NCBI GenBank assembly: GCA_014800795.1
Contig: JAAVFL010000012.1
Location: 1 to 36,850, forward strand
Length of the DNA: 36,850 nucleotides
Source: Bacteroidales bacterium
Lineage (GTDB): Bacteria; Bacteroidota; Bacteroidia; Bacteroidales; Muribaculaceae
Direction: 5' to 3'
The position numbers and the translations under genes are program-made. Positions 1 through 9,400 of the stretch are shown here, one piece after another. The notes under the pieces are model-generated. The model ran no database searches and was not told the origin of the DNA. It was given only the letters and a program-made list of their open reading frames with translations. Position 1 is the stretch's first letter. Each line of letters opens with the position of its first letter.

Positions 1-657
1 CCCAACACGGCTTTCTATGAGGCTCTTGGATCGGAAGGATGGGAAGTTCTGAATCAGACTGTGGCTTATATACGCAAGAACTATCCCGACCAGTTCATCA
101 TCGCAGATGCAAAGCGTGGAGACATAGGAAACACCTCGGCACTATATGCACGTGCGTTTTTCGAGAACATGACAGTAGATGCCCTCACCGTAGCCCCCTA
201 CATGGGTTCAGACAGTGTCAAGCCGTTTCTCGGATATCCCGGTAAATGGATAATCCTGCTCGCTTTAACTTCCAACCCCGGATCCAAAGATTTTCAGTTT
301 ATTACCGACAGCGAAGGAAAACGCCTTTTTGAAAGTGTTCTGACAAAGGCCGGAGAATGGGCTACGCCCGAAGAGATGATGTTTGTAGTTGGTGCGACTC
401 AGGGAGATATGTTCGCCGATATTCGGAAATATGTTCCCGAGAGTTTTCTTCTCGTACCGGGTGTCGGAGCCCAGGGTGGCGATCTTGCCACTGTATGCCG
501 CTATGGAATGACCGCAGATTGCGGCCTTCTCGTCAACTCATCAAGAGGTATCATCTTTGCCTCCAAGGAGAGTGATTTCGCAGAAGCTGCCGCCGCCGCT
601 GCTCGTTCTATAGCTGCGGAAATGGATGGAATGCTGAAGGAGTATAGCAAAATTTAA
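1..657 (+). CDS. pyrF: Orotidine 5'-phosphate decarboxylase, 5'-truncated by window edge
   Basis: Last step of de novo UMP synthesis: decarboxylation of orotidine monophosphate in the cytoplasm. The reading frame is open from base 1 ([14 protein letters not shown]...), so the true start lies upstream of the window; 218 residues are visible. The catalytic signature [10 protein letters not shown] is present, with the Asp-Lys-x-x-Asp arrangement of this family, followed by VAPYMG and, near the C-terminus, [11 protein letters not shown], which corresponds to the phosphate-binding part of the barrel. The sequence resembles the longer (about 270 residue) type 2 PyrF proteins common in Bacteroidetes, so roughly 50 N-terminal residues are missing. 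A GTG at 61 could be misread as a start, but the frame and family homology continue upstream of it. Function is secure; only the start is unknown. Confidence 0.95.
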   Translation, partial: PNTAFYEALGSEGWEVLNQTVAYIRKNYPDQFIIADAKRGDIGNTSALYARAFFENMTVDALTVAPYMGSDSVKPFLGYPGKWIILLALTSNPGSKDFQFITDSEGKRLFESVLTKAGEWATPEEMMFVVGATQGDMFADIRKYVPESFLLVPGVGAQGGDLATVCRYGMTADCGLLVNSSRGIIFASKESDFAEAAAAAARSIAAEMDGMLKEYSKI

Positions 658-691
658 CGCTCTTTTTAAGAAGATTTTGCTAAAAATAAGC

Positions 692-699
692 TATATTTG
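692..699 (+). promoter_or_regulatory. Candidate -7 promoter element for pgk
   Basis: TATATTTG matches the Bacteroidetes -7 consensus TAnnTTTG. No TTTG is found at the expected 19-21 bp upstream, so the -33 half is weak. Transcription would begin near 706, leaving a leader of about 100 nt before pgk at 807. Confidence 0.45.
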
Positions 700-703
700 T
701 CAG

Positions 704-742
704 CCCGTTAAACTCGGGGATTGTTCGTCTTTCAAAGAGACG
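704..742 (+). other. Two small hairpins in the pgk leader
   Basis: CCCG at 704-707 can pair with CGGG at 715-718. The arms 726-732 and 736-742 (CGTCTTT / AGAGACG, loop CAA) form a 7-bp stem including one G-T pair. Neither is followed by a T-run. They may be part of the untranslated pgk leader or the end of the pyrF transcript. No known riboswitch is recognised. Confidence 0.35.
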
Positions 743-806
743 CATCCTTTCTACGACAGATGTATGCAAACTCTTAACAGCCAACATATTTAACATTTAT
801 AAAATC

Positions 807-2060
807 ATGACAATCGACAACTACAATTTCAATGGCAAAAAGGCCATCGTACGCGTGGACTTCAATGTGCCTCTGGACGAAAACGGTCATATAACTGACG
901 ATACCCGTATCCGTGGCGCACTCCCCACTCTTAAGAAAATACTTAACGACGGCGGTAGCCTCATCATCATGTCACATATGGGCAAACCCAAGGGTAAGGT
1001 TAACCCCAAATTCTCCCTGGCCCAGATCAAAGATGATGTAGCAAAAGCACTCGGTACTGACGTAAAATTTGCCGAAGACTGTGCGAACGCAGCTGAAGCC
1101 GCTGCTAACCTCAAGCCGGGTGAAGTTCTTCTGCTCGAGAACCTCCGTTTCTACCCCGAAGAGGAAGGAAAGCCTGTAGGAATCGACAAAGAAGATCCCG
1201 CCTACGACACCGCCAAAAAAGAAATGAAAGAACGTCAGAAGAAGTTTGCAGAAACTCTCGCAAGCTATGCCGATGTTTACGTAAACGATGCATTCGGTAC
1301 AGCACACCGCAAGCATGCCTCAACTGCCGTTATCGCCGACTACTTCAAGGCTGATGACAAGATGCTCGGATATCTCATGGAAAAAGAGGTAAAGGCTGTT
1401 GATAAAATTCTCAGCGATATCCAGCGTCCTTTCACCGCTATTATGGGTGGTTCCAAGGTATCAACAAAGATCGGTATCATTGAAAACCTTATGGACAAGG
1501 TTGATAATCTCATTCTCTGCGGTGGTATGACATATACTTTCGCCAAGGCAATGGGAGGCAACGTAGGTGAATCTATATGCGAGCTTGACAAGCTTGATCT
1601 TGCCCGTGACATAATGCAGAAAGCTAAGGAAAAGGGTGTAAACCTTGTTCTCGCTACCGATTGCGTAGCAGCCGACGGCTTCAAAAACGATGCCAATACC
1701 CAGATCTGCTCTGTTATGGATATTCCCGCAGGTTGGGAAGGTATGGATGCCGGTCCTGAAGCACGCAAGGCTTTCGCAGATGCTATCCGCAACGCTAAAA
1801 CAATCCTCTGGAACGGTCCCGCCGGAGTATTCGAATTCGATAATTTCACCGCAGGATCACGTGCGATTGCAGATGCGATTGTAGAAGCAACCAACAATGG
1901 TGCTTTCTCACTCGTTGGCGGTGGCGACTCTGTTGCATGTGTCAATAAGTTCGGTCTGGCCGATCAGGTAAGCTACGTATCAACAGGTGGTGGTGCTCTG
2001 CTCGAAGCTATCGAAGGAAAGGTACTCCCCGGTGTTGCTGCTGTTCAGGAAAATAAATAA
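807..2060 (+). CDS. pgk: Phosphoglycerate kinase
   Basis: Glycolytic enzyme transferring phosphate from 1,3-bisphosphoglycerate to ADP; cytoplasmic and monomeric in most bacteria. The 417-residue protein is of normal family length. The N-terminal signature RVDFNVP is at residues 16-22, substrate-binding MSHMGKPKG follows in the N-terminal domain, [10 protein letters not shown] marks the start of the second domain, and the nucleotide-binding GGGDS lies at about 371-375. The ATG at 807 gives the expected N-terminus. A candidate TAnnTTTG promoter lies upstream and a strong hairpin terminator directly downstream, so the gene is probably monocistronic. The coding strand uses mostly C- or G-ending synonymous codons compared with its downstream neighbour, consistent with a highly expressed gene. 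The long open frame on the opposite strand is a shadow of this codon bias. Confidence 0.98.
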   Translation: MTIDNYNFNGKKAIVRVDFNVPLDENGHITDDTRIRGALPTLKKILNDGGSLIIMSHMGKPKGKVNPKFSLAQIKDDVAKALGTDVKFAEDCANAAEAAANLKPGEVLLLENLRFYPEEEGKPVGIDKEDPAYDTAKKEMKERQKKFAETLASYADVYVNDAFGTAHRKHASTAVIADYFKADDKMLGYLMEKEVKAVDKILSDIQRPFTAIMGGSKVSTKIGIIENLMDKVDNLILCGGMTYTFAKAMGGNVGESICELDKLDLARDIMQKAKEKGVNLVLATDCVAADGFKNDANTQICSVMDIPAGWEGMDAGPEARKAFADAIRNAKTILWNGPAGVFEFDNFTAGSRAIADAIVEATNNGAFSLVGGGDSVACVNKFGLADQVSYVSTGGGALLEAIEGKVLPGVAAVQENK

Positions 2061-2094
2061 TCAGGATTGAGACTATTACCAGATGTTACCATAA

Positions 2095-2132
2095 GATGGC
2101 GCGACTACCGAGAAACCGGAGGTCGCGCCATC
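2095..2132 (+). terminator. pgk transcription terminator hairpin
   Basis: Perfect 11-bp inverted repeat: GATGGCGCGAC at 2095-2105 and GTCGCGCCATC at 2122-2132, followed by TCTTT. The GC-rich stem and the short T-rich tail fit an intrinsic terminator for pgk. It also shows that the open frame beginning at 2096 is not the true start of the next gene, because that start would lie inside the hairpin. Confidence 0.8.
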
Positions 2133-2158
2133 TCTTTAACAGCCCATACATTATAGCC

Positions 2159-3391
2159 ATGTCAGCAAATATTAATCAAAATCTGTTTGATTTCATAAGA
2201 CAACACAAGGATGAAGATCCGAATTCACTAAGACTCCGGTATCACAAAACCGATGCTGACTCATGGATACATTTAGCCATAAATCATATAGAGGCATTAA
2301 AAAAGAGCGGCAGAAAGTTCGGTGACCTTCAACCAGAACTTATGGCAACTCCGCTTAGCGTAGAACAGGCCTCGTCTGCTGTTATTGCAAAACTGCATGG
2401 TAAAATCGCGAAAGCTATTACAACAAACGTGACTTCATTTCTGGATATGACATGTGGCTTAGGAATAGATTTCAGAGCCATATCAGAAGGATTAGGCAAT
2501 AATTGCAGATCTACGGCAGTAGAACTAAATCCAGATCTTGCATATGCAGCCAACTATAATTTCAGGAATATCAACCATATACGTATAATAGAAGAAAATT
2601 CAATACATTTCCTTGAAAACTCTACAGAACATTTCGATCTGATTTTTATTGATCCAGCACGTCGCGACAGTGCAGGTGGCCGCTTGTACAATATACGCGA
2701 TTGCCAGCCTGACGTAATCTCTTTGATTCCGATATTCAGGGAAAAGGCATCGCACGTAATGGTCAAATTATCGCCGATGCTTGATGTCTCACGTACTCTG
2801 GCAGACCTTCCATGCTCTACTCTCCATGTTATAGATGATGGGAAAGAATGCCGCGAAATCCTCGCCGTCATGGATTTTTCAGAAAAAGGCTTATCGGGAA
2901 CAGATATCGATAACGTACCTGTAACAATTCATTCGGGTGAGCATACAACTCCATTCACCTTTTGTAGGAATATGGAACGTAGAGCAACCCCCAAGTTTCT
3001 CACAGGTATTCCTACTGCAAATCAATGGATTTTCGAGCCGTCTCCCGCCGCTATGAAGGCTGCACCATTCTCCCTGCTATGCATGAAGTATGATTTATAT
3101 AAACTTCATCAAAACACCCATATTTATGTCGCGGATACACCCACTGAAGGTTTACCCGGCAAGTGGTATCGTATCAATGAAGTTATACCCTTTTCATCAT
3201 CTAATATCAGACATATAGCACGGGAAAAAATTAAAGCCGATGTTGCTGTCAGGAATTTTCCGCTTAAAGCGGAAGAACTTAGCCATCGCATTGGAGCTAC
3301 CCCCGGAGGTGATATGCGTATAATAGGGGTTACGTGTAATGACAACTCACGTATTCTCATTATGCTGGACAAAGTAGCTGTATCAAAATAA
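2159..3391 (+). CDS. THUMP-like domain class I SAM-dependent methyltransferase
   Basis: The 410-residue protein has a Rossmann methyltransferase core. The SAM-binding motif DMTCGLGID is at about residues 96-104, and DPARRD at about 165-170 takes the place of the catalytic/acceptor loop. The C-terminal third resembles the THUMP-like domain that accompanies this fold in Bacteroidetes proteins, suggesting an RNA (probably tRNA or rRNA) substrate; the substrate is not known. I chose the ATG at 2159 because the in-frame ATG at 2096 falls within the pgk terminator stem, and the protein from 2159 (MSANINQNLFDF) starts like a normal cytoplasmic protein. Codon use is more A/T-ending than pgk, typical of a weakly expressed gene. 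It faces the smpB operon tail-to-tail. Confidence 0.85.
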   Translation: MSANINQNLFDFIRQHKDEDPNSLRLRYHKTDADSWIHLAINHIEALKKSGRKFGDLQPELMATPLSVEQASSAVIAKLHGKIAKAITTNVTSFLDMTCGLGIDFRAISEGLGNNCRSTAVELNPDLAYAANYNFRNINHIRIIEENSIHFLENSTEHFDLIFIDPARRDSAGGRLYNIRDCQPDVISLIPIFREKASHVMVKLSPMLDVSRTLADLPCSTLHVIDDGKECREILAVMDFSEKGLSGTDIDNVPVTIHSGEHTTPFTFCRNMERRATPKFLTGIPTANQWIFEPSPAAMKAAPFSLLCMKYDLYKLHQNTHIYVADTPTEGLPGKWYRINEVIPFSSSNIRHIAREKIKADVAVRNFPLKAEELSHRIGATPGGDMRIIGVTCNDNSRILIMLDKVAVSK

Positions 3392-3550
3392 TTAATGATA
3401 TATAACTCCGGGAATAATTGCGTATAACCCCGAACATTATATCATATATAGCTTACTTTCAGTCACTTTTCTGACAATCAGAACTGTTCGGATGGTAAGA
3501 ACTGAGACTGAATTCGCAGTGTAGATCTCATAATAGCGCGACTAAGATTA

Positions 3551-3571
3551 ACGTCAGATATTGTCTGGCGT
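3551..3571 (-). terminator. Candidate terminator hairpin downstream of smpB
   Basis: ACGTCAGA at 3551-3558 pairs with TCTGGCGT at 3564-3571 (8 bp with one G-T pair, loop TATTG). It lies 28 bp beyond the smpB stop on the minus strand. The tail after the stem (TAATCTTAGT on the minus strand) is only moderately T-rich. The rest of the 3392-3598 convergent gap is AT-rich with short imperfect repeats and no gene. Confidence 0.4.
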
Positions 3572-3598
3572 ATCAAACGAGCCATTCTTTACACAATA

Positions 3599-4063
3599 TT
3601 ACTTCATCATAGCGCGTGCCATCGCCATCTTGTCATCCCGTTCACGCAAACTCTGGCGCTTATCATATTCTTTCTTACCGCGTGCAACACCAATCACAAG
3701 TTTGGCGAATCCGCGTTCGTTGATAAACAGCCGTAGCGGAATAAGCGAGAAACCGGCTTCTTTACCCTCTCTGCCAAGTTTGGCAATCTCTTTTTTTGTA
3801 AGCAGTAATTTTCTGTCGCGCCGTTCAGTATGGTTATTATATGTACCGTAGAAATATTCCGCAATATACATATTCTTAACCCAGACCTCACCATTATTTA
3901 CATAGCAGAAAGTGTCGACAAGCGAAGCCTTTCCTTGCCGGATAGATTTGATTTCTGTACCGGTAAGTACCAGTCCCGCCGTGAACGTATCGCCAATAGC
4001 ATAATCGAATGTAGCGCGCCGATTCTTGATATTCACCTCTTTGAATTTCATTTTCTTTTCCAT
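3599..4063 (-). CDS. smpB: SsrA-binding protein SmpB
   Basis: RNA-binding partner of tmRNA in trans-translation; it loads tmRNA into stalled ribosomes. The 154-residue protein has normal length. It begins with the family pattern of basic residues and NRRATFDY, followed by [19 protein letters not shown], which is the diagnostic SmpB signature, and ends with a basic tail ([25 protein letters not shown]) that becomes ordered in the ribosomal mRNA channel. A second Met at residue 5 is an alternative start. It lies 32 bp downstream of the membrane-protein gene at 4096-4701 and is probably co-transcribed with it. No tmRNA gene is visible in the window. Confidence 0.97.
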   Translation of the reverse strand: MEKKMKFKEVNIKNRRATFDYAIGDTFTAGLVLTGTEIKSIRQGKASLVDTFCYVNNGEVWVKNMYIAEYFYGTYNNHTERRDRKLLLTKKEIAKLGREGKEAGFSLIPLRLFINERGFAKLVIGVARGKKEYDKRQSLRERDDKMAMARAMMK

Positions 4064-4095
4064 AATCTAAAAGCTTACTCCGCCACTAATTCCAG

Positions 4096-4701
4096 TTACA
4101 TTACAGCATTCAGGAGAAACGAAATCAGATAAACGCTTCCTAAAACCGATATACAGGCCGCGATCATAAACAGTCCGAGGTTCTGTTCACGAATACCTAC
4201 ATACCGCCATCCTTTCCATATTATAAACACCACATAGAATGGTAGAAACTCCAGAATGGCGATTCTCACTTTTATAACATTCGCAAGCATAAGAACGAAC
4301 CCTATAAAAGTGATGCTATAACATATCATATCAAGCATTCTCCCCCGGTTCCATTCTGCGGCAGAGGGTAGCCGTGGATCCTCTTCCATCAACCGCGGCA
4401 TAGCGAATCCCATTAGCCACATTGAAACCTGTGCGCCTAGAAAAAGTGAAACAAACATCACAACGGCACCTTGAACACACCCGAGCAATCCCCCGCTGTA
4501 ACCATAGAACAGCCGTACGAACCAAGATAGCGAACAGACTGCGATTATCGGTAAAAAACAATGCATGTAATTGAACGATGCAAGCTCCTCCTCAGCTTGC
4601 GCCGTTCTGCCATGTTGTTCCGCTTCAAGATCCTCCCAACCTCTGGCGGGTGCTACTACCAATTGAAACATGTTGCGGAGAAAAACCAGGATATTATCCA
4701 T
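4096..4701 (-). CDS. Yip1-like multi-pass inner-membrane protein
   Basis: This 201-residue protein begins with a short amphipathic stretch (NILVFLRNMFQLVVAPARGWEDLEAE) of the kind that opens bacterial Yip1-domain proteins, where a Trp-Glu motif follows the first helix. About five hydrophobic segments follow, at roughly residues 48-67, 72-100, 126-145, 148-165 and 176-198. No catalytic motif is visible. Bacterial Yip1-domain proteins have no firm biochemical role; in eukaryotes the family acts in vesicle trafficking. It is the first gene of a two-gene unit with smpB, with a candidate promoter at 4733-4740. Assignment to the Yip1 clan is by pattern only; DUF1282-type membrane proteins are an alternative label for the same group. 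Confidence 0.6.
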   Translation of the reverse strand: MDNILVFLRNMFQLVVAPARGWEDLEAEQHGRTAQAEEELASFNYMHCFLPIIAVCSLSWFVRLFYGYSGGLLGCVQGAVVMFVSLFLGAQVSMWLMGFAMPRLMEEDPRLPSAAEWNRGRMLDMICYSITFIGFVLMLANVIKVRIAILEFLPFYVVFIIWKGWRYVGIREQNLGLFMIAACISVLGSVYLISFLLNAVM

Positions 4702-4732
4702 ATTGAGTTTCGCTTCGATGGGTATTTACAGA

Positions 4733-4740
4733 CAAAGTTA
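4733..4740 (-). promoter_or_regulatory. Candidate -7 element for the Yip1-like gene and smpB
   Basis: CAAAGTTA on the plus strand reads TAACTTTG on the minus strand, matching TAnnTTTG, 32 bp upstream of the ATG at 4701. No clear -33 element at 19-21 bp. A 6-bp hairpin (CTTTCC/GGAAAG, 4748-4767) lies just upstream. Confidence 0.45.
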
Positions 4741-4779
4741 ATTATTTCTTTCCAAATAAATGGAAAGGTACAAAGGATT

Positions 4780-4821
4780 CCCGCGATAAAGTTTCCTGTA
4801 ACCGAAATTCTTTATCGCGGG
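4780..4821 (-). terminator. gpmI terminator hairpin
   Basis: Perfect 12-bp inverted repeat CCCGCGATAAAG (4780-4791) and CTTTATCGCGGG (4810-4821), extendable by one further pair. It lies about 57 bp past the gpmI stop on the minus strand; the following minus-strand sequence AATCCTTTG is only partly T-rich. Confidence 0.6.
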
Positions 4822-4877
4822 ATATACCTTCTCATACTCTGTCATTCAACATTTAGGTTGAAAGCAGATATTAAATA

Positions 4878-6395
4878 TTAGGGTTTTACGAGATTGTGAC
4901 CGGTCATTTCGACAGGCTGCGGTAATCCCATAATATGAAGAATTGTAGGAGCGACATCTGCCAGAATACCGTTCTCTACAGTGGCATTTTTATCGGCTGT
5001 CACATACACACAGGGAACTGGATTAAGTGAATGTGCTGTATTAGGTGTTCCGTCTGAGTTGATCGCGTGGTCGGCATTACCGTGATCCGCTATTATGATA
5101 GCCTCATAACCATTGGCTTTGGCAGCCTCTATAGTAGCCTTCACACAATCGTCAACAGCTTTAACCGCCTTCTCTATCGCTTCATAAACACCTGTGTGGC
5201 CTACCATATCGCCATTTGCGAAATTGACTACTATAAAGTCATATTTCTCGCTATTGATAGCCTCAACCAATTTGTCTTTGACCTCATAGGCGCTCATCTC
5301 AGGCTTGAGATCATATGTAGCGACTTTGGGAGATGGTACAAGAATTCGATCTTCGCCTTCATAGGCCTCCTCACGACCGCCATTGAAGAAGAATGTCACA
5401 TGAGCATACTTCTCGGTCTCGGCTATATGAAGCTGCTGTTTTCCTTTTTTAGACAAGTATTCTCCGATAGTATTATGCACATTCTCTTTCGGGAATAAGA
5501 TATGCACACCCGTGAAAGAAGCATCGTATGGAGTCATACAATAGTACTGAAGTCCGGGAATTGTAGTCATCCCCTCTTCGGGCATATCATGCTGCGTAAG
5601 CACAATCGTAAGTTCTTTAGCACGGTCGTTACGGTAGTTGAAGAATATCACCGCATCATCGGGTTTGATAGTTCCATCTACAGTAGCGTTATTGATGGGC
5701 TTGATAAATTCGTCTGTTACATCCTCATCATAGCTTTCCTGCATAGCCTTCACCATGTCGGTAGCCTGTTTACCTTCACCCTTTACAAGAAGATCATACG
5801 CCACTTTCACACGATCCCAGCGCTTGTCACGGTCCATGGCATAATAACGGCCGATTATTGAGGCGATTACTCCTGTTGACTGACGGCAATGTTCTGTAAG
5901 CTGTTCTATGAATCCTTTTCCGGAACGAGGGTCTGTATCACGTCCATCCATGAAGCAGTGTATGTAGACTTTCTCCAGTCCATACTCCTTCGCAATATCG
6001 CAAAGTGCAAAGATATGCTCAAATGAGGAATGAACTCCGCCGTTGGATGTGAGCCCCATCAGATGAAGAGCTTTTCCATTCTCCTTAGCGTATGAGAAAG
6101 CGCTTTGGATTTCAGGATTCTCCATAATGGAACCACTTTTAATGGCCTTGTTAATCTTTACAAGATCCTGGTATACGACACGACCTGCGCCAATATTAAG
6201 GTGTCCTACTTCGGAATTTCCCATCTGACCATCAGGAAGTCCGACATTTTCTCCTGAGGCCTGAAGTTCAGAATGAGGATAATTTTCCAGAAGATAGTTC
6301 CAGTATTCGGGATGGGCGCTATAGATAGCATCGCTCTTTGAGTGGTTTCCGATTCCCCATCCATCGAGAATCATCAGTAATGCTTTATGTGGCAT
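4878..6395 (-). CDS. gpmI: 2,3-bisphosphoglycerate-independent phosphoglycerate mutase
   Basis: Interconverts 3- and 2-phosphoglycerate in glycolysis without a bisphosphoglycerate cofactor; a two-metal (Mn/Zn) enzyme of the alkaline phosphatase superfamily. The 505-residue length is typical. Visible hallmarks: N-terminal MILDGWG with metal-ligand Asp11, the phosphoserine loop [16 protein letters not shown] with catalytic Ser61, the substrate site [11 protein letters not shown], and the C-terminal IIADHGNAD metal-binding motif followed by TAHSLNPVP. The ATG at 6395 gives the expected start ([14 protein letters not shown]). It lies 72 bp downstream of the fumarase gene on the same strand and is followed by a strong hairpin. 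Together with pgk on the other side of the local cluster it covers two consecutive glycolytic steps. Confidence 0.98.
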   Translation of the reverse strand: MPHKALLMILDGWGIGNHSKSDAIYSAHPEYWNYLLENYPHSELQASGENVGLPDGQMGNSEVGHLNIGAGRVVYQDLVKINKAIKSGSIMENPEIQSAFSYAKENGKALHLMGLTSNGGVHSSFEHIFALCDIAKEYGLEKVYIHCFMDGRDTDPRSGKGFIEQLTEHCRQSTGVIASIIGRYYAMDRDKRWDRVKVAYDLLVKGEGKQATDMVKAMQESYDEDVTDEFIKPINNATVDGTIKPDDAVIFFNYRNDRAKELTIVLTQHDMPEEGMTTIPGLQYYCMTPYDASFTGVHILFPKENVHNTIGEYLSKKGKQQLHIAETEKYAHVTFFFNGGREEAYEGEDRILVPSPKVATYDLKPEMSAYEVKDKLVEAINSEKYDFIVVNFANGDMVGHTGVYEAIEKAVKAVDDCVKATIEAAKANGYEAIIIADHGNADHAINSDGTPNTAHSLNPVPCVYVTADKNATVENGILADVAPTILHIMGLPQPVEMTGHNLVKP

Positions 6396-6412
6396 ATTTC
6401 TTTTCGTTTATA

Positions 6413-6447
6413 TTGAAGAGAGATAATATATCTCAATCTCTCTTCAA
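6413..6447 (-). other. Hairpin between fumarase gene and gpmI
   Basis: TTGAAGAGAGA (6413-6423) and TCTCTCTTCAA (6437-6447) form a perfect 11-bp stem, extendable by one pair. It fills the gap between the two genes. On the minus strand the sequence after the stem is A-rich rather than T-rich, so it is not a canonical intrinsic terminator; an mRNA processing or stability element is possible. Confidence 0.5.
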
Positions 6448-6467
6448 GAAGTTATTCTTTCAATTTA

Positions 6468-8117
6468 TTATTTATTAAGTGAACAACCGACACACTTCTG
6501 CTGAATCTGCTTGAAGAAGTCATTGCCCTTATTATCAACAAGGATGAATGCCGGGAAGTTCTCGACCTCAATCTTCCAGATAGCCTCCATTCCGAGTTCG
6601 GGATATTCAAGAAGTTCAACTTTCTTAATGGAATCCTTGGCAAGAATGGCTGCCGGGCCGCCGATACTGCCAAGATAGAAACCACCGTTGTTCTTGCATG
6701 CATCGGTCACTTGCTGACTACGGTTACCTTTAGCTATCATTATCATTGAGCCACCCGCTTTCTGGAATTGGTCTACATACGGATCCATTCGTCCTGCTGT
6801 TGTCGGACCGAAAGAACCCGCAGCCATACCTTCCGGAGTTTTTGCAGGACCTGCGTAATATATCGGATGTTTTTTCAAATATTCCGGCATAGGTTCACCT
6901 GCATCAAGGCGCTCCTTGATTTTCGCGTGGGCAATATCACGACCTACGATAATAGTTCCATTCAGGCTAAGACGTGTTGCAACGGGGAACTTATCAAGTT
7001 CGGCAAGCACATCGTCCATCGGACGGTTAAGATCGATCTTAACAACATCTCCTTCACCAGCAGAACGCAATTCTTCCGGAATCAATTCACCGGGATTCGC
7101 ATCAAGCTTCTCAAGCCAAAGCCCCTGTTTATTGATTTTTGCCTTGATATTGCGGTCAGCCGAGCAACTCACTCCCATACCAATTGGACAGGATGCGCCG
7201 TGACGAGGCAAACGTATCACACGGATATCGTGAGCATAATATTTACCGCCGAATTGGGCGCCAAGCCCAATCTCCTCGCTTGCTTTCTTAAGCTCTTTCT
7301 CCAGCTCAACATCGCGGAAAGCATGACCATATTCATTCCCCTTTGTTGGGAGATTGTCGTAATATTTGATCGAAGCTTTCTTTACCGTCTCAAGATTCTT
7401 CTCGGCTGATGTTCCACCGATAACGAAAGCAATGTGATATGGAGGACACGCTGCTGTTCCGAGAGTCTTCATTTTCTCAACGAGGAAAGGAACCAATGTC
7501 TTGGGATTAATGATCGCCTTTGTCTCCTGATAAAGATATGTCTTGTTGGCAGAGCCACCACCTTTAGCAACAAAAACGAAGTGGTATTCATCGCCTTCTG
7601 TGGCGTGGATATCAATCTGTGCAGGAAGATTGCATCCGGTGTTCACTTCATCATACATATTGAGGGGTGCGTTCTGCGAATAGCGCAGATTATCGGTGGT
7701 ATATGTATCATATACTCCCTTTGACAGTTTCTCTTCATCATTACAACCGGTAAATACGAACTGTCCTTTCTCACCGTGAATAATTGCCGTACCGGTATCC
7801 TGACAGAAAGGAAGCTGCCCTTTAGCAGCAACCTCTGCATTACGGAGCATTGTGAGCGCCACAAATTTGTCGTTTGACGATGCTTCAGGATCAGACAGAA
7901 TCTTAGCCACCATCTGATTGTGTTCACGTCGCAGCATGAAGGAATTGTCGTGTGTTGCCTGACGGGCCAACACTGTCAGCGCCTCGGGGTCAACGACCAG
8001 AAACTCATGACCGCCCCAAGTTTCGGTCTTTACATATTCCGAGGTAAGATGATAATACTCCGTGGTATCCGGACCAAGCGGAAACATTTCCTGATAGTGA
8101 AACGGTTTAGTTGCCAT
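6468..8117 (-). CDS. Class I fumarate hydratase (4Fe-4S)
   Basis: Hydrates fumarate to malate (or the reverse) using an oxygen-sensitive 4Fe-4S cluster. In Bacteroidales the reductive direction, malate to fumarate, feeds the succinate/propionate branch. The 549-residue single chain contains both the alpha-like N-terminal and beta-like C-terminal modules of the FumA/FumB type. The likely cluster ligands are Cys105 in [10 protein letters not shown], the Cys of [10 protein letters not shown] and one in the [15 protein letters not shown] region. The C-terminal module contains [12 protein letters not shown] and KGNRSQQV. Start at 8117 gives [15 protein letters not shown], a typical N-terminus. A candidate promoter lies at 8160-8167. 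The gene may read through into gpmI, though a hairpin separates them. Confidence 0.96.
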   Translation of the reverse strand: MATKPFHYQEMFPLGPDTTEYYHLTSEYVKTETWGGHEFLVVDPEALTVLARQATHDNSFMLRREHNQMVAKILSDPEASSNDKFVALTMLRNAEVAAKGQLPFCQDTGTAIIHGEKGQFVFTGCNDEEKLSKGVYDTYTTDNLRYSQNAPLNMYDEVNTGCNLPAQIDIHATEGDEYHFVFVAKGGGSANKTYLYQETKAIINPKTLVPFLVEKMKTLGTAACPPYHIAFVIGGTSAEKNLETVKKASIKYYDNLPTKGNEYGHAFRDVELEKELKKASEEIGLGAQFGGKYYAHDIRVIRLPRHGASCPIGMGVSCSADRNIKAKINKQGLWLEKLDANPGELIPEELRSAGEGDVVKIDLNRPMDDVLAELDKFPVATRLSLNGTIIVGRDIAHAKIKERLDAGEPMPEYLKKHPIYYAGPAKTPEGMAAGSFGPTTAGRMDPYVDQFQKAGGSMIMIAKGNRSQQVTDACKNNGGFYLGSIGGPAAILAKDSIKKVELLEYPELGMEAIWKIEVENFPAFILVDNKGNDFFKQIQQKCVGCSLNK

Positions 8118-8159
8118 ATAGTTTTATTTGTTGATTTTACGAGGTTTAGTTTACTCATG

Positions 8160-8167
8160 CAAAGATA
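8160..8167 (-). promoter_or_regulatory. Candidate -7 element for the fumarase gene
   Basis: CAAAGATA on the plus strand is TATCTTTG on the minus strand (TAnnTTTG match), 43 bp upstream of the ATG. No well-placed -33 TTTG. The divergent gap to the porin gene (8118-8342) holds this and the porin promoter and otherwise nothing recognisable. Confidence 0.5.
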
Positions 8168-8286
8168 CAAAAATTCTCTCAAATTTCCTTAATTATAGTA
8201 GTCAGACCGCTTTGTTTTTAATCCTGCCTCAAATTAGGGTATTACGTACCATACTACCTATCAGGTTTACGTTCATTGATGGCCGA

Positions 8287-8318
8287 TTTTCATATGTAAC
8301 AGGAAAAGCGTAATTTTG
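8287..8318 (+). promoter_or_regulatory. Candidate promoter for the porin gene
   Basis: TAATTTTG at 8311-8318 matches TAnnTTTG. A TTTT at 8287-8290 (three of four against TTTG) sits 20 bp upstream, the standard spacing. Transcription would start near 8325, leaving a leader of about 18 nt before the ATG at 8343, which argues against the upstream TTG at 8316 as start. Confidence 0.5.
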
Positions 8319-8342
8319 TACGCTATAAAATTATTGAAACAG

Positions 8343-9362
8343 ATGAAAAAGGGATTACTTGCACTCATACTGACCGGTGGTTCATTATTAAATGTCAACG
8401 CCGACACAGCTGATTCTTCAATATATAAACCGGAAATACACGGAGTTATCCGTACCCGTTGGGAAGGTGAATGGAATTCAGCAGACGGGTTTGCAAGCAG
8501 ATTTGAGGTAAGAAATGCCCGTATCAATATCGGTGGGAAAATTTTCCCGACAGTGAATTATTTTGTTCAGATTGATGCGTCTGATCAGGGAAAAATGAAA
8601 TTTCTGGATGCATGGGCACGGTGGCAGTTTCTGCCGGGTTTTAGAGTTCAGGCAGGCCAGTTCAGAGTTCCGTTCGGAGTAGATTGCTTTAAGGCGCCGG
8701 GCGATTATTATTTTCCCAACAGATCATTCATTGGCAAGCAGATGGTGAACATGCGTCAGGTAGGAGTTAAAGTCGGATATTACGGGACCGGCATTCCGGT
8801 AGATATAGAAGGTGGTGTTTTCAATACAGCATCCATCGGTAATCACGATGTGTGGCAAAAAAGCTATACCTATGCATGTAAAGTCGTCTGGCGGATTTCC
8901 AATGTTTCTGTTTCAGGAGGATTTGTAAGTTACAAGCCAGATCTGTTCAGGATCAACGTGACAGACGGTACAATAACATGGAAGTCCGGCCGATGGGTTG
9001 CCGAAGGTGAATATCAATACAAGCGATATGCCGGCAACAGATTTAAACCAGTAAATGCATGGAACTTATATGGGGTATATACCGTACCATTCTCACGACG
9101 GCCGTTCAATTATATGTCTTTTGAAGGGCGCTTCGACGGAATGACAGATCACTCCACGGGAACCGTAGACGAAAACTGTGTTTTATTGACAGACCATCCC
9201 GAAAGAAAGCGTGCCACTATTGGAGCTACTATCGGACGAATAAATAAAGCTGTCAAAATCGAATTTTCCGTCAACTATGAAAAATATTTCTATAACAGCG
9301 GCGTCATTCCGACACGTGGAGATGACGACAAGATACTTGCTGAAATAATCTTAAAATTCTAA
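8343..9362 (+). CDS. Outer-membrane porin, OprP/OprO-like family
   Basis: The 339-residue protein begins with a signal peptide (MKKGLLALILTGGSLLNVNA, probable cleavage after Ala20). The mature part has the alternating beta-strand pattern of a barrel and opens with IHGVIRTRWEGEWNSADGFASRFEVRNARINIGG, the pattern of the phosphate-selective porin O/P family, including the RFEVRNARI segment. It ends with Phe (EIILKF), as expected for BAM-dependent barrel insertion. In Bacteroidales such proteins are usually generic anion or small-solute porins; phosphate specificity cannot be claimed. I used the ATG at 8343 rather than a TTG nine codons upstream. It is convergent with the META lipoprotein gene, with only 24 bp between stops. 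Confidence 0.8.
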   Translation: MKKGLLALILTGGSLLNVNADTADSSIYKPEIHGVIRTRWEGEWNSADGFASRFEVRNARINIGGKIFPTVNYFVQIDASDQGKMKFLDAWARWQFLPGFRVQAGQFRVPFGVDCFKAPGDYYFPNRSFIGKQMVNMRQVGVKVGYYGTGIPVDIEGGVFNTASIGNHDVWQKSYTYACKVVWRISNVSVSGGFVSYKPDLFRINVTDGTITWKSGRWVAEGEYQYKRYAGNRFKPVNAWNLYGVYTVPFSRRPFNYMSFEGRFDGMTDHSTGTVDENCVLLTDHPERKRATIGATIGRINKAVKIEFSVNYEKYFYNSGVIPTRGDDDKILAEIILKF

Positions 9363-9372
9363 ATCATTGCCT

Positions 9373-9400
9373 ATTCCCGTTGAATTCTACTCAACGGAAT
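9373..9400. terminator. Possible shared hairpin between convergent porin and META genes
   Basis: CCGTTGA (9377-9383) pairs with TCAACGG (9391-9397), and ATT/AAT outside a one-base bulge extends the stem to about 10 bp. It overlaps the last codons of the minus-strand gene. No clear T-run on either side. Confidence 0.35.

Noticed and set aside
1340-1945. 201-residue open frame on the minus strand opposite pgk
   Set aside because: It is fully covered by the clear pgk coding sequence; its amino acids are a by-product of pgk codon bias and show no family pattern.
6768-7409. 213-residue open frame on the plus strand opposite the fumarase gene
   Set aside because: Rich in Cys, Arg and Phe with no recognisable domain, and fully antisense to a conserved enzyme.
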